A DNA stretch of 64,000 nt. Origin: Paenibacillus sp. SYP-B4298 (GTDB lineage: Bacteria; Bacillota; Bacilli; Paenibacillales; Paenibacillaceae). The stretch's first letter is position 1, and each line of letters starts with the position of its first letter. Shown here one piece after another: positions 47,191-57,600 of this stretch. Where the stretch lies: contig NZ_CP115484.1 in the NCBI RefSeq assembly GCF_027627475.1, positions 1,301,501 to 1,365,500 on the forward strand. The letters are read 5' to 3'. A model generated the notes under the pieces. That model made no database searches. It saw nothing but the letters and a program-made list of their open reading frames with translations, and had not been told where the DNA came from. Position numbers and translations under genes: made by a program.

Positions 47191-47916
47191 ATGGGACGCA
47201 AATGGAACAATATTAAAGAGAAAAAAGCTTCCAAGGATGCCAACACGAGCCGAATCTATGCGAAGTTCGGTGTTGAAATCTATGTCGCAGCCAAAAAGGG
47301 CGAGCCGGACCCGGAGTCGAACCGTGCGCTGAAGGTCGTCTTGGAGCGGGCCAAAACCTATAACGTGCCCAAAGCAATCATTGACCGTGCGCTGGACAAG
47401 GCCAAGGGCAGCTCGGAGGAAAACTATGTCGAGCTTCGGTATGAGGGCTTTGGCCCGAACGGCTCGATGGTGATCGTTGACACGTTGACCAATAATGTGA
47501 ACCGTACTGCGCCTGCGGTGCGTGCGGCCTTCAACAAGCATGGCGGCAGCATGGGGGTGAGCGGCTCGGTCTCGTATATGTTTGACTCGTCGGCCATCGT
47601 CGGCATCTCGGGCAAATCCCTGGATGAGGTGATGGAGCTGATGCTGGAGGCTGATGTGGACGTGCGCGACATCGTGGAAGAAGAGGACACCGTGATTGTC
47701 TATGCTGAGCCCGATCAGTTCCACTCCGTGCAGGAAGTATTGCGTCAAGCAGGAGTAGACGAGTTCACTGTAGCCGAGCTTGCGATGCTGCCGCAGAACT
47801 ATGTGACGCTGGAGGGTGACGCGGCGAAGCAGTTCGACAAGCTGATCGATGCTCTGGAAGACCTGGAGGATGTGCAGCAGGTATTCCATAATGTCGACGA
47901 TGATGAGGACGAGTAG
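47191..47916 (+). CDS. YebC/TACO1-family translation factor (YeeI-type)
   Basis: A 241-residue member of the YebC family, starting [20 protein letters not shown], with RALDKAKG and the conserved [20 protein letters not shown]. The acidic C-terminus (NVDDDEDE) is usual. Members were first called transcription regulators; recent family knowledge points to a role in helping ribosomes through difficult peptide stretches such as polyproline. This form corresponds to the second YebC paralogue of Firmicutes (YeeI). It is a single-gene unit with a strong terminator. Confidence 0.93.
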   Translation: MGRKWNNIKEKKASKDANTSRIYAKFGVEIYVAAKKGEPDPESNRALKVVLERAKTYNVPKAIIDRALDKAKGSSEENYVELRYEGFGPNGSMVIVDTLTNNVNRTAPAVRAAFNKHGGSMGVSGSVSYMFDSSAIVGISGKSLDEVMELMLEADVDVRDIVEEEDTVIVYAEPDQFHSVQEVLRQAGVDEFTVAELAMLPQNYVTLEGDAAKQFDKLIDALEDLEDVQQVFHNVDDDEDE

Positions 47917-48024
47917 AAGGGTGTTGAGTGTCCGTGTAGCCGCTCAGGCTGCGCGGCCAACCGGCTCTCCTCCTGTATCTCCATAGCAGCTTGCTTCTGG
48001 CAGGAGGGTTTTGGGGCTCATAGT

Positions 48025-48065
48025 AGTCCTACGCTATTCAGGTAGCGTAGGACTGCTTTTTTTTT
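48025..48065 (+). terminator. Rho-independent terminator
   Basis: A perfect 12-bp stem (48025-48036 with 48043-48054), 6-nt loop, then nine T residues (48057-48065). It lies about 110 nt after the YebC-family stop. The following gap to 48182 shows no clear promoter. Confidence 0.95.
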
Positions 48066-48179
48066 GACGATGAGAGCCGTTTGCACCTATGGTCATGTTA
48101 ATTGTTGTTTCCAATGTACTGCAGCTAGAATAAGTTGATAGCATGACAAATTGTGATGAATGTGAAGGGGGGGGCCTGA

Positions 48180-49358
<1,179 letters not shown>

Positions 49359-49449
49359 TGATAAAAATAGTCGAAGCGACGCCTCTCTTTGCCTTCACGG
49401 GATTCAAATCTACTGCGTATACTAGTTTTAGATAGGGAGGTGAGAGATA

Positions 49450-49734
49450 ATGCCAATTGTAACGCCTTATCAAAACAGCTTGCGATTTGCCTCCACCATT
49501 GGTGCGGGAACAGGAACGGGAGCGGCATTTGCAGTCGCTGCGACAGCATTTACAGACGACAGTGGTGCAGCGGCAACAGCATTCCCAGGTACGTTCAACT
49601 ATTACAACCTTTATGTTAACGGCATGTTGCAGACTGCGGACACATCTACAATATCAACGACGGCTATTACGATCCCTGATGGCGATGCGCTTAATGATGG
49701 CACACCCATTGTTGTCCAATTTGTTGTATCGTAA
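49450..49734 (+). CDS. Small DUF4183-type protein
   Basis: A 94-residue protein resembling the C-terminal domain of the preceding collagen-like protein: NYYNLYVNGMLQTADT parallels [16 protein letters not shown], and both end in a VQ(F)V-S strand. The N-terminal half is Ala/Gly/Thr-rich. GGGAGGTGAG precedes the ATG. A CAC, 17 nt, CGTATACTA arrangement upstream (about 49398-49426) resembles a SigK mother-cell promoter with one mismatch; this is weak. It is probably a second spore-surface component. Function unknown. Confidence 0.75.
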   Translation: MPIVTPYQNSLRFASTIGAGTGTGAAFAVAATAFTDDSGAAATAFPGTFNYYNLYVNGMLQTADTSTISTTAITIPDGDALNDGTPIVVQFVVS

Positions 49735-49788
49735 TTATAACGGCATCCTTGCAATTCAGAAGAAGGGGCTGTCCGAAAGCCACTAAAT

Positions 49789-49833
49789 GAAAAAGTTGGG
49801 CGGAAAACGCAATGTTTACCGTCCAACTTTTTT
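49789..49833. terminator. Bidirectional terminator
   Basis: A 15-nt A-rich arm (49789-49803) pairs with 49819-49833, ending in six T residues on the + strand and five on the minus strand. It separates the small DUF4183 gene from the convergent M56 peptidase gene. Confidence 0.85.
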
Positions 49834-49893
49834 GCTTCTATTGAAAATACAGCGACGGTTTTAATCTATCGCCATCCAATGAGTCCGTATCAT

Positions 49894-51219
49894 CTATGAT
49901 TGAAGTAAATCGGCTACGTTAAAAGTGGCAACCCCGTCTTGAGTAAGAAGATCAATTGTGGTTAAACCGTCGAATAAAGCGGCCAAAGCATCTGTTTCAC
50001 CCTTGCTCGTTAAATCGGCAACGTAGCCCTCTGGCACAGGTATTCCTTTCTCCATGTGCATTACAATACGCTTCAAGATTTCGTCCGTTGTCATTTCGCG
50101 GGGTGCTTGGCGTGCGGGCGTGGGAATGATATTCCCCTCTTTATCATAAGAAATGGTTGTGCCGTCGCTAGATGTCACGGTCACATTTCTTCCGCCTTCA
50201 AGCCTATATTTGGAGGACGGGCTTGCTGCCGCACTGGCAAAATTTGCGGCCAACCCGCCACTGCCAACTAAAGCAATACTTGCTATTAAGGACAACATAA
50301 CCATAGATTTTTTTGTCTTTTTTACACTCATGAGATTTCCGAGTCTCCTTTTCATATCTTTTTTAGATGGACACAGGCTGCTGACGCCTACATGGTTCCT
50401 TCGCTTAACGCCATATTCTAGCATGGATAATAGGATTTCACCGTAAAATCTCCGGTCATCTATATCCATTTCCTGCACTACTTTCTCATCGCAAGACAGT
50501 TCGCAGTAGATATTTGTTTGTTTGCTAAGTGAGTAGACAAATGGATTAAACCAGTGGATGGAATGAGCCAGAAAGACGATGAACTTCACAACTAAATCAC
50601 GACGCTTTAGGTGAATCAGTTCATGAGAAAGGATCATCGTCATTTCTTTTTGTCCCAAAGGTGTATCTGGCATCACAATTACCGGATGGAGAAAACCAAT
50701 AACCATAGGTGTCATGGCATTTGGGCTTTTGAATACTTTTACTGAGTTGATACTTATATTGGCAACTTGGCTCTGATCCAGGATGAAGCGTTTAAATGCC
50801 AAATATTTTTTGGCATTTACCCAAAGGACAACAACAACACCTGCTGCCCAAGTTCCTAGAAGGATGATGACCCAGTCGTGGATGTTCCCGAGCGTCAGCA
50901 AGGAATCAACCCATCTTTGTATAAATGACAAGCTGACTGCTGTCGTATGCTCAACCATAGGTACATATGGTACTTGATTGACCATGAATTCGGAATGAAT
51001 CCATGCACTGTTGTTAGATAAAGCTGAACGAACAAGGGAAATGATTCTGACCATCATGTCGGTTCCGCCAAGCAGGAAGAATACAGGGATTAAAGTCGAA
51101 TAGTAGTGCCACGTTTGAGAAAATAATTTTTGTGTAATGGGGCGCATACTAATTTGAACGATCCAAATTATGGACCCAACGAACGAAGCAATGAAAAGAG
51201 ACAGTAACAGTTCTATCAT
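49894..51219 (-). CDS. M56-family membrane metallopeptidase (BlaR1/MecR1-like)
   Basis: A 441-residue membrane protein. Several hydrophobic segments are present in residues 1-320, with the gluzincin motif HELIH (His199-His203) and a downstream ELSCDEKV supplying the third ligand. After a last helix (about 313-337, SMVMLSLIASIALVGSGG) comes an approximately 100-residue tail that is not the penicillin-binding sensor of BlaR1/MecR1. The protein probably senses an unknown signal and triggers cleavage of the partner BlaI-type repressor. Its start overlaps the repressor stop by 4 bp. The gene is visibly more AT-rich than its neighbours, suggesting transfer. Confidence 0.9.
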   Translation of the reverse strand: MIELLLSLFIASFVGSIIWIVQISMRPITQKLFSQTWHYYSTLIPVFFLLGGTDMMVRIISLVRSALSNNSAWIHSEFMVNQVPYVPMVEHTTAVSLSFIQRWVDSLLTLGNIHDWVIILLGTWAAGVVVVLWVNAKKYLAFKRFILDQSQVANISINSVKVFKSPNAMTPMVIGFLHPVIVMPDTPLGQKEMTMILSHELIHLKRRDLVVKFIVFLAHSIHWFNPFVYSLSKQTNIYCELSCDEKVVQEMDIDDRRFYGEILLSMLEYGVKRRNHVGVSSLCPSKKDMKRRLGNLMSVKKTKKSMVMLSLIASIALVGSGGLAANFASAAASPSSKYRLEGGRNVTVTSSDGTTISYDKEGNIIPTPARQAPREMTTDEILKRIVMHMEKGIPVPEGYVADLTSKGETDALAALFDGLTTIDLLTQDGVATFNVADLLQS

Positions 51220-51596
51220 TCTTCACCCTTGTTCTGCTTGAACCATTCTCTCAATTCTGCGATGTCGTTCTCACCCAATTCATTATCATCGACTAGGGCG
51301 GTAATAAAATTCTTCACCTTCCCATTGTACAATCGATTGAGGAAGGAGTGGGTTTCAATCTTACGGAATTGCTCCAATGTAATCGTGCTGTAGTAATAAT
51401 TCACTTTCCCATCCAAAACTTTAGTCAGATAGCCCTTGTCAATCAGTCGCTTCAAAAGAGTGGAGACGGTTGACGTTTTCCAATCCTTCTCTTCAAAAAT
51501 CTCAAGTATCCTAGAAACGGTAATCGGTGTACCTTCCTGCCAAATCACCTCCATAACTTCCATTTCTGTCTCAGACAACCTTCCAAAACTTTTCAT
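51216..51596 (-). CDS. BlaI/MecI/CopY-family repressor
   Basis: A 126-residue winged-helix repressor (LSETEMEVMEVIWQEG, then VSRILEIFEEKDWKTSTVST, LLKRLIDKGYLT). The start at 51596 (MKSFGRLSE) has AGAGGTG about 9 nt upstream; the frame extends to 51653, but that extension lies over the operator and promoter. It dimerises on its own promoter and is inactivated by proteolysis via the M56 partner. The family controls beta-lactamase, copper or other stress genes; no such target gene is adjacent here. Confidence 0.92.
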   Translation of the reverse strand: MKSFGRLSETEMEVMEVIWQEGTPITVSRILEIFEEKDWKTSTVSTLLKRLIDKGYLTKVLDGKVNYYYSTITLEQFRKIETHSFLNRLYNGKVKNFITALVDDNELGENDIAELREWFKQNKGEE

Positions 51597-51619
51597 TGGT
51601 GCGCACCTCTCATCTTCAC

Positions 51620-51662
51620 TGCGACGACTTGTCGTATTTGAAATATACGACAAGTCGTCGCA
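51620..51662. promoter_or_regulatory. 18-bp perfect palindrome: BlaI-type operator
   Basis: The arms 51620-51637 (TGCGACGACTTGTCGTAT) and 51645-51662 are exact inverted repeats with a 7-nt spacer. Each arm contains its own smaller dyad ACGAC-TT-GTCGT, so two repressor dimers could bind. It overlaps the promoter of the repressor gene. Confidence 0.85.
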
Positions 51663-51670
51663 GATGTCAA
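51642..51670 (-). promoter_or_regulatory. SigA-type promoter of the BlaI/M56 operon
   Basis: On the minus strand TTGACA (51670-51665), 17 nt, TATATT (51647-51642). One operator arm fills the spacer and the other lies at the transcription start, so repressor binding would exclude RNA polymerase. Confidence 0.8.
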
Positions 51671-51811
51671 TGTTTTATATGATAATTTTATAAACGTTGT
51701 TTTTCCAATGATGCAATGGAGGGAATGGTGGTATCCTTCTTTCTTTATGATGGAGGTTCGACTGCCAGACTTGGTGAATGAAAGGCTTTGGTGCAGAGAT
51801 ATAGCTATAAG

Positions 51812-51827
51812 CTATAACCAGTTATAG
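51812..51827. promoter_or_regulatory. AT-rich dyad upstream of metE
   Basis: CTATAAC (51812-51818) and GTTATAG (51821-51827) form a perfect 7-bp inverted repeat, preceded by a direct repeat AGCTATA AGCTATA. It lies about 75 bp before metE in a gap with no S-box or T-box that I can recognise. A regulator site is possible. Confidence 0.35.
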
Positions 51828-51902
51828 ATATTCGGATTTACTCTATACCCGACCAAATATGTTATCTTTCTATCATACTAATCTTGCAGAGGGGTTTTGA
51901 AC

Positions 51903-54194
51903 ATGAAGAGCAGCAATCTAGGCTATCCCCGCATCGGACGGGACAGAGAATGGAAGAAGGCGCTGGAAGCATTCTGGGCAGGCAAGCTGGACGAGGCAGC
52001 GTTCCATCATGAGTTGAAGGGGATTCGCCTGGGCAATCTGAAGGCTCAGCAGGAACGCGGCATTGAGATTATTCCTGTAGGCGACTTCAGCTACTATGAT
52101 CAGATTTTGGATCTGACGGCTATGTTCGGACTGGTGCCTGCGCGTTTTGGCTATAAGGGTGGGCCTGTAAGCCTGGAGACTTATTATGCGATCGCTCGCG
52201 GTAACAAGGATGCGGCGGCAAGCTCAATGACCAAATGGTTCAATACGAACTATCATTATATTGTACCTGAGCTGGAGAGCTCGCTGCAGCCGCAGTTGAC
52301 CGGGAACCGTCTGGTGGAAGCTTACCGTGAGGCGAAGCAGGAGCTGGGCATTGAGGGTCGTCCGGTGCTGGTTGGACTGTACACCTATGTGAAGCTGTCC
52401 AGAGGTTATGCTGCTAGCGAGCTGGAAGGCTGGATTAATAAGCTGCTGCCGCTATACGCGCAGGTTCTGAGCGAGCTGCAGGCGGAGGGCGTGCAGTCGG
52501 TACAGATCGATGAGCCGATCCTGTCCACGACATTGTCAGCCGAGGAGCTAGGCCATGTGGAACGCATCTACGCAGAGCTGGCGAAGGCTGTGCCGAATGT
52601 GAAGCTGTTCCTGCAAACCTACTTCGAATCGGTGGATCATTATGAAGCCGTGGTAGCACTGCCTGTAGCTGGCATCGGCCTGGACTTCGTGCATGACGGT
52701 GGCCGTAATCTGGCAGCGATCGAGCAATTCGGCTTCCCGCAAGACAAGCTGCTGGGCGCAGGCATCATCGACGGCAGAGGCATCTGGAAAGCCGATCTGC
52801 AAGCGAAGCTGGAGCTGCTGGAGCGTCTGGCTGGTCATGTCGCCAAGGATCGCATCCTCGTGCAGCCGTCCTCCAGTCTGCTGCATGTTCCGGTAAGCAC
52901 AGCAAGCGAGCAGAAGCTGGAGCCTGTACTGTGCGAGGCGCTGGCATTCGCAGACGAGAAGCTGGTGGAGCTGGTGCTGCTCGCCAAGGGCGGCAACGAA
53001 GGCGCTGCGGCTATCGCAGCCGAGCTGGAGGCCGCTGCAAGCAGCCGCAGCCAACTGGCGCAATCCGCATCCCGCGACCGCAAGCAGGTGCATGAGCGCA
53101 TTGCTCAGCTTCAAGCGCAGCCATCCGCGCGCAAGGGCAATGTCGAGCAGCGCAAGCAAGCACAGCAGGCAAGATGGCAGCTTCCGTTGCTGCCGACAAC
53201 GACGATCGGCAGCTTCCCGCAGACGCCTGAGGTTCGCCGTGCCCGTCTCAAGTGGCGCAAGGGCGAATGGACTCAGGAGCAGTACGAGGCGTTCATTAAC
53301 GAAGAGATTAAAGGCTGGATCGAGCAGCAGGAGCAGCTCGGAATTGATGTGTTCGTGCATGGTGAATTCGAGCGCACAGATATGGTGGAATTTTTCGGCG
53401 AGAAGCTTGCCGGATTCGCGTTCACATCCTATGGCTGGGTACAGTCCTACGGCTCGCGTTGCGTGAAGCCGCCGATTATCTATGGCGATGTGGCCTTTAC
53501 CGCACCGATGACAGTGACCGAGACCGTCTATGCTCAATCCCTGACACAGAAGCCAGTGAAAGGGATGCTTACAGGGCCGATCACCATTCTGAACTGGTCG
53601 TTTGTCCGTGATGACAAGTCGCGTGAGGAAGTGGCGTATCAGATCGCCCTGGCACTGAGAGAGGAAGTTGAAGCGCTCGAGGCTGCTGGCATCGGCATGA
53701 TTCAGGTTGATGAGCCTGCGCTGCGCGAAGGCTTGCCGCTCAAGCGAGAGCAATGGGCTGCTTACCTGCACTGGGCTGTGCTTGCCTTCCGTCTGTCTAC
53801 CTCGACCGTAGCAGATGAGACGCAAATTCACACCCATATGTGCTACAGCGAATTCAATGATATTATCGAATCGATCAGTGCGCTGGATGCCGATGTCATC
53901 TCCATCGAGACCTCTCGCAGCCATGGCGAGCTGATCAAGAGCTTTGAGGATTATACGTATGACAAAGGCATTGGCCTGGGCGTGTACGACATTCACAGCC
54001 CGCGTCTGCCGAGCGTTGAGGAGATCGGGACGATGATTGACCGCGCGCTGCGTGTGCTTGATCCAGCTCAATTCTGGATTAATCCGGACTGCGGCCTGAA
54101 GACTCGCAAGAGCGAGGAGACTGTAGCGGCGCTGCGCAATATGGTGGCGGCGACAGAGAAGGCGCGTGAGAAGTACGCTGTCGCGCAAGCTTAA
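51903..54194 (+). CDS. metE: Cobalamin-independent methionine synthase
   Basis: A 763-residue two-barrel enzyme that transfers a methyl group from 5-methyltetrahydrofolate (polyglutamate) to homocysteine. The N-terminal barrel begins SNLGYPRIGRDREWKKALE; the C-terminal barrel begins LPTTTIGSFPQT and carries the zinc ligands in HTHMCYSEF and NPDCGLKTR, plus the homocysteine-binding VDEPALREG. The ATG at 51903 follows AGAGGGG. It stands alone as one transcription unit; regulation is not evident, as no methionine riboswitch is seen upstream. Confidence 0.97.
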   Translation: MKSSNLGYPRIGRDREWKKALEAFWAGKLDEAAFHHELKGIRLGNLKAQQERGIEIIPVGDFSYYDQILDLTAMFGLVPARFGYKGGPVSLETYYAIARGNKDAAASSMTKWFNTNYHYIVPELESSLQPQLTGNRLVEAYREAKQELGIEGRPVLVGLYTYVKLSRGYAASELEGWINKLLPLYAQVLSELQAEGVQSVQIDEPILSTTLSAEELGHVERIYAELAKAVPNVKLFLQTYFESVDHYEAVVALPVAGIGLDFVHDGGRNLAAIEQFGFPQDKLLGAGIIDGRGIWKADLQAKLELLERLAGHVAKDRILVQPSSSLLHVPVSTASEQKLEPVLCEALAFADEKLVELVLLAKGGNEGAAAIAAELEAAASSRSQLAQSASRDRKQVHERIAQLQAQPSARKGNVEQRKQAQQARWQLPLLPTTTIGSFPQTPEVRRARLKWRKGEWTQEQYEAFINEEIKGWIEQQEQLGIDVFVHGEFERTDMVEFFGEKLAGFAFTSYGWVQSYGSRCVKPPIIYGDVAFTAPMTVTETVYAQSLTQKPVKGMLTGPITILNWSFVRDDKSREEVAYQIALALREEVEALEAAGIGMIQVDEPALREGLPLKREQWAAYLHWAVLAFRLSTSTVADETQIHTHMCYSEFNDIIESISALDADVISIETSRSHGELIKSFEDYTYDKGIGLGVYDIHSPRLPSVEEIGTMIDRALRVLDPAQFWINPDCGLKTRKSEETVAALRNMVAATEKAREKYAVAQA

Positions 54195-54315
54195 TGGGCT
54201 TGCTGCTAGAGGCAGCATGGATTTCAGATCCAGAGGCTAGAGGAGGCTCTCAGATGCGGCAACAGTACGCCGCAGGAGCTGCAGCGGGGCCGCTTGCAGC
54301 CGCATAGCGCAATGA

Positions 54316-54367
54316 ATATCGACAAGAAGGCAGGGAGCCGCCAGGCGCCCTGCCTTCTTGTCGATAT
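54316..54367. repeat. 20-bp perfect inverted repeat (hairpin without T-run)
   Basis: Arms 54316-54335 and 54348-54367 are fully complementary with a 12-nt GC-rich loop. It lies 120 nt after metE. A T-tract is missing on both sides, so it is not a classical terminator. The surrounding gap 54195-54530 holds no gene; it also contains smaller GC-rich dyads (GCGGC/GCCGC words at 54255-54300). Confidence 0.9.
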
Positions 54368-54502
54368 GGAGCAATCGCAGCGCGATATCTCGTGAGCTTC
54401 ATGCATAGACCTATGCTTCATATACCAGACAACCAAGGGAAATTTATCCACAGAGTCTTGTCGCTTATTGTCGCTCTGTTATCTACTCTATAAAAATAAT
54501 GA

Positions 54503-54532
54503 TTGACACAACAAGACGCCATTCGTTACTAT
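54503..54532 (+). promoter_or_regulatory. SigA-type promoter of the giant protease gene
   Basis: TTGACA (54503-54508), 18 nt, TACTAT (54527-54532). The predicted start is near 54539, giving a leader of about 70 nt that contains the Fur box. Confidence 0.65.
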
Positions 54533-54547
54533 GGATAACGTAATTAC

Positions 54548-54566
54548 GATAATGATAATCAATATC
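54548..54566. promoter_or_regulatory. Near-perfect Fur box
   Basis: GATAATGATAATCAATATC matches the 19-bp Fur consensus GATAATGATAATCATTATC at 18 positions. It starts about 9 bp downstream of the predicted transcription start, a repressing position. Iron-loaded Fur should shut the gene; iron starvation should open it. Confidence 0.85.
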
Positions 54567-54611
54567 ATTAACGGAATTATAGATCATGATTTTTCCGTAG
54601 GAGGGAAAGTG

Positions 54612-57600
54612 GTGTCAGCTAAGTTAAAGGCTCACGGGAGCCGATGGTTGTCCGTTATTCTTAGTGGGGCGTTATTGTGTGGTTCACTGTCAGCAGGCTG
54701 GGGGAATGCTGCCGCAGCGGCTGTGATGGGTGAGGAGGTCGCAGTAACGTTAGGAAATACAGAGGTTGAGCTAGATGTGGCCAGCGAAATTGCAGCAGAG
54801 CTGCCCGCAGGAATGGAGCCATCGCTGCGGTATAAGCTGGAGAACGATGAATCATCCAATGAAGGCGGATTGAAGGCAGAAGTGGCTCCCGCGGCCGACC
54901 CGGATGAGCAGGTGAATCTGATTGTGGAGCTGGCTGGCGAGCCATTGCTCAGTCGATTCTCGCCACTGGCGATTCAGATGCAGGCACAGGCGGTGCAGAA
55001 CAGACAAGCCGTGCTGGAGAATGAGCATACAGCGGCCAAGCAGCGCCTGTCCGGACTTCTTGGCGGCAGTCAGGGGTCTACGGGTCTGATGAGTCGGTCA
55101 GCGGCTCAAGGGCCGGAGGTGGTCTACGAGTATTTCACGGTACTCAATGGACTGTCTATCGTGACAGAATATAAGCATCTGGAGCAGATCGCTGCACTGG
55201 AGGGTGTCAAGCAGGTGTGGGTAGCCAGCCAGTACGAGCCTATTCGGCCGGCAGACAGTGCAAGCCCGATGCTGGCGAGCAGCAGCGATATGCTGGGCGC
55301 CTCGCAAGCGTATGAGCTTGGACTGACAGGCAGAGGAACGACGGTAGCGATCATTGATACCGGCCTGGACTGGAAGCATGAGGCGTTCGCCTCCAACATG
55401 CCGCCGCAAGCGACATTGAAGCATAACCGCAGCAAGATAGCCGGAATTTTATCTACCCATGAAATGTCTGCGGGCAATGTGCAGTTGGACACCGTATACA
55501 TAAATGACAAAGTGCCATTCGCCTATGATTATGCCGATAAGGATACCAACGTCATACCGTCCAGATCGAATCATGACAATGTCCATGGTACTCACGTAGC
55601 TGGTATCGTCGCAGGCAACGGGGGAGAGATCAAGGGAATTGCACCCGATGCGCAGTTGCTCATCATGAAGGTGTTCAACGATGTCAACAGCTTTACGAAT
55701 GACGCGAGCATATTGGCTGCGCTGGATGATTCGGTCAAGCTGGGCGCAGATGTCATTAACATGAGTCTTGGCGCGAATGCGGGCTTCACCGAGGCGGGGG
55801 AGAGCAGCAAGCAAGCCATGTACGAGCGGATCGGCGACGCAGGCATTCAACTGATCGTGTCCGCCGGCAACAATTACAGCTCGGCGTATGGGAACCAGAG
55901 CGGACGACATCTGCCGTATGCCGTTGAGCCAGACAATGCGATCATCGCATCGCCATCGACCTATCCGGCTGCACTGTCCGTCGCGAGCATGAAGAGCAGC
56001 GAGCTGACGAAGATGCCTTACCTGCAGGCCAATGGGCGGGATATTATGTTCGAGGATTTCTCCGGGCCTTCCGACCCCAAGCTACAGGCACTGGAGGGAA
56101 CCTATGAGTATGTCTATGCAGGCTTTGGGAGCGAGGAGGAGCTGCAGGAGGCTGGTGATCTTAAAGGCAAGATCGCCCTTATCTCCAGGGCTGGAGACAT
56201 CTCCTTCGCGGACAAGGTGATGAACGCTTACGCTGCAGGAGCGGTTGCGGCGGTCATCTTCAACAACGAAGCGAAGAGCGTCGTGATGGATATTAGCTAT
56301 TACTACATTCCCGCAGTGCTGATCTCGGAGGAGAATGGGAACTATCTTCGTCAGTTGGACACGAAGCAGATGACGGTAGGCGAGGAGCTGACCGCGAATA
56401 TGGCGAACCCGGAGGCCGGGCGGATGTCGGACTTCTCCTCCTGGGGGCCGGCGCCTGATCTCAAGCTGAAGCCGGAGATTACAGCGCCTGGCGATCCGGT
56501 CTATTCCTCCGTTCTGGATAACGGATATGAGAATCTGAGCGGGACCTCGATGGCGGCGCCCAATGCTGCAGGAGCAGCCGCGCTGATCAAGCAATATATT
56601 CAGGATAAGACAGGCGCGGCTTCCTCCGCTGAGATTAGCGGCCTGGTTCAATCGCTTATGATGAGCACAGCAGTGCCTGTTCAGGATGAGGAAGGGCAGT
56701 ATTATTCACCGCGCAAGCAGGGAGCAGGGATGGTGAGCATTCGCCAGGCGATGCAGGCTGAGGCTTACTTGAGCGTAGAGGGTAGCAGCCGACCTAAGGC
56801 CGAGCTAGGCTACAATACGGATGGGCGATTCTCGTTTACCTTTATTATTCATAGTCTGTCTGATCAGACTAAGACCTACACGCTGAAGACGGCGGCACTG
56901 TCTGAGAAGTTCATAGACAATAACGGCAAGCCGCTGTTTGCGCAGCAGTCCCAGGATTACACTGGCCACGGTGTGGATGTACAGTACGCTGGAGCTGATA
57001 ACGGTACCGTAACTGTCGAGCCGCATGGGCAAGCGACGGTGTCGGTAACCATCACACTCTCGGATGAGCTGAAGCAGCAATTGAATAGCACGGCAGTGAA
57101 CGGGACGTTTATAGATGGCTTCGTGCTGTTGACAGAGGAGCAGCATCAGCTATCCTTGCCGTTCCTTGGCTTCTACGGCGATTGGGCGAAGCCTGCGCTA
57201 TTCGACGGCACACAGTATGGTGAGGAAGGCTTCTCGATCAGGGGAAGCTACCCCTATAACAAGCACGCGGAAGCGCCCTATTTGCTCGGCCAGAACCATA
57301 TTGCATTGGCACTGGGTGGAGAGGGTGTAGTCGAGCCTGAGAAATTTGCCATCTCCCCAAAGGGCCTGAGCAAGGTCGCCAGAGCCATCGGCACCTCAAC
57401 CGGGCTGCTGCGCAATGCGGAGCAATTGACCTATGCGGTGAAGGATCATGAAGGGCATATCGTCAAGGAAATGAAATACAGCTATATTCCCAAATCCTAT
57501 TATTCTTACGGATCGATAACCTACGCGGAAGCCTTCATGCCATCTCAGCCATTCTTCGACGGGCTGGATCAGAATAAACAGGAGGTTCCCGAAGGACGGT

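Noticed and set aside
52548-54218. A 556-codon minus-strand frame opposite metE
   Set aside because: metE on the + strand is unmistakable; the opposite frame is a product of high GC at third codon positions.
54444-54452. Consensus DnaA box TTATCCACA upstream of the giant protease gene
   Set aside because: A single box without a cluster, AT-rich unwinding region or replication gene nearby; expected by chance in a window of this size.
54531-54611. ATG 54531 as start of the giant protease
   Set aside because: It would place the Fur box inside the coding region, overlaps the -10 box, lacks a ribosome binding site and gives no proper signal peptide; GTG 54612 fits all of these.
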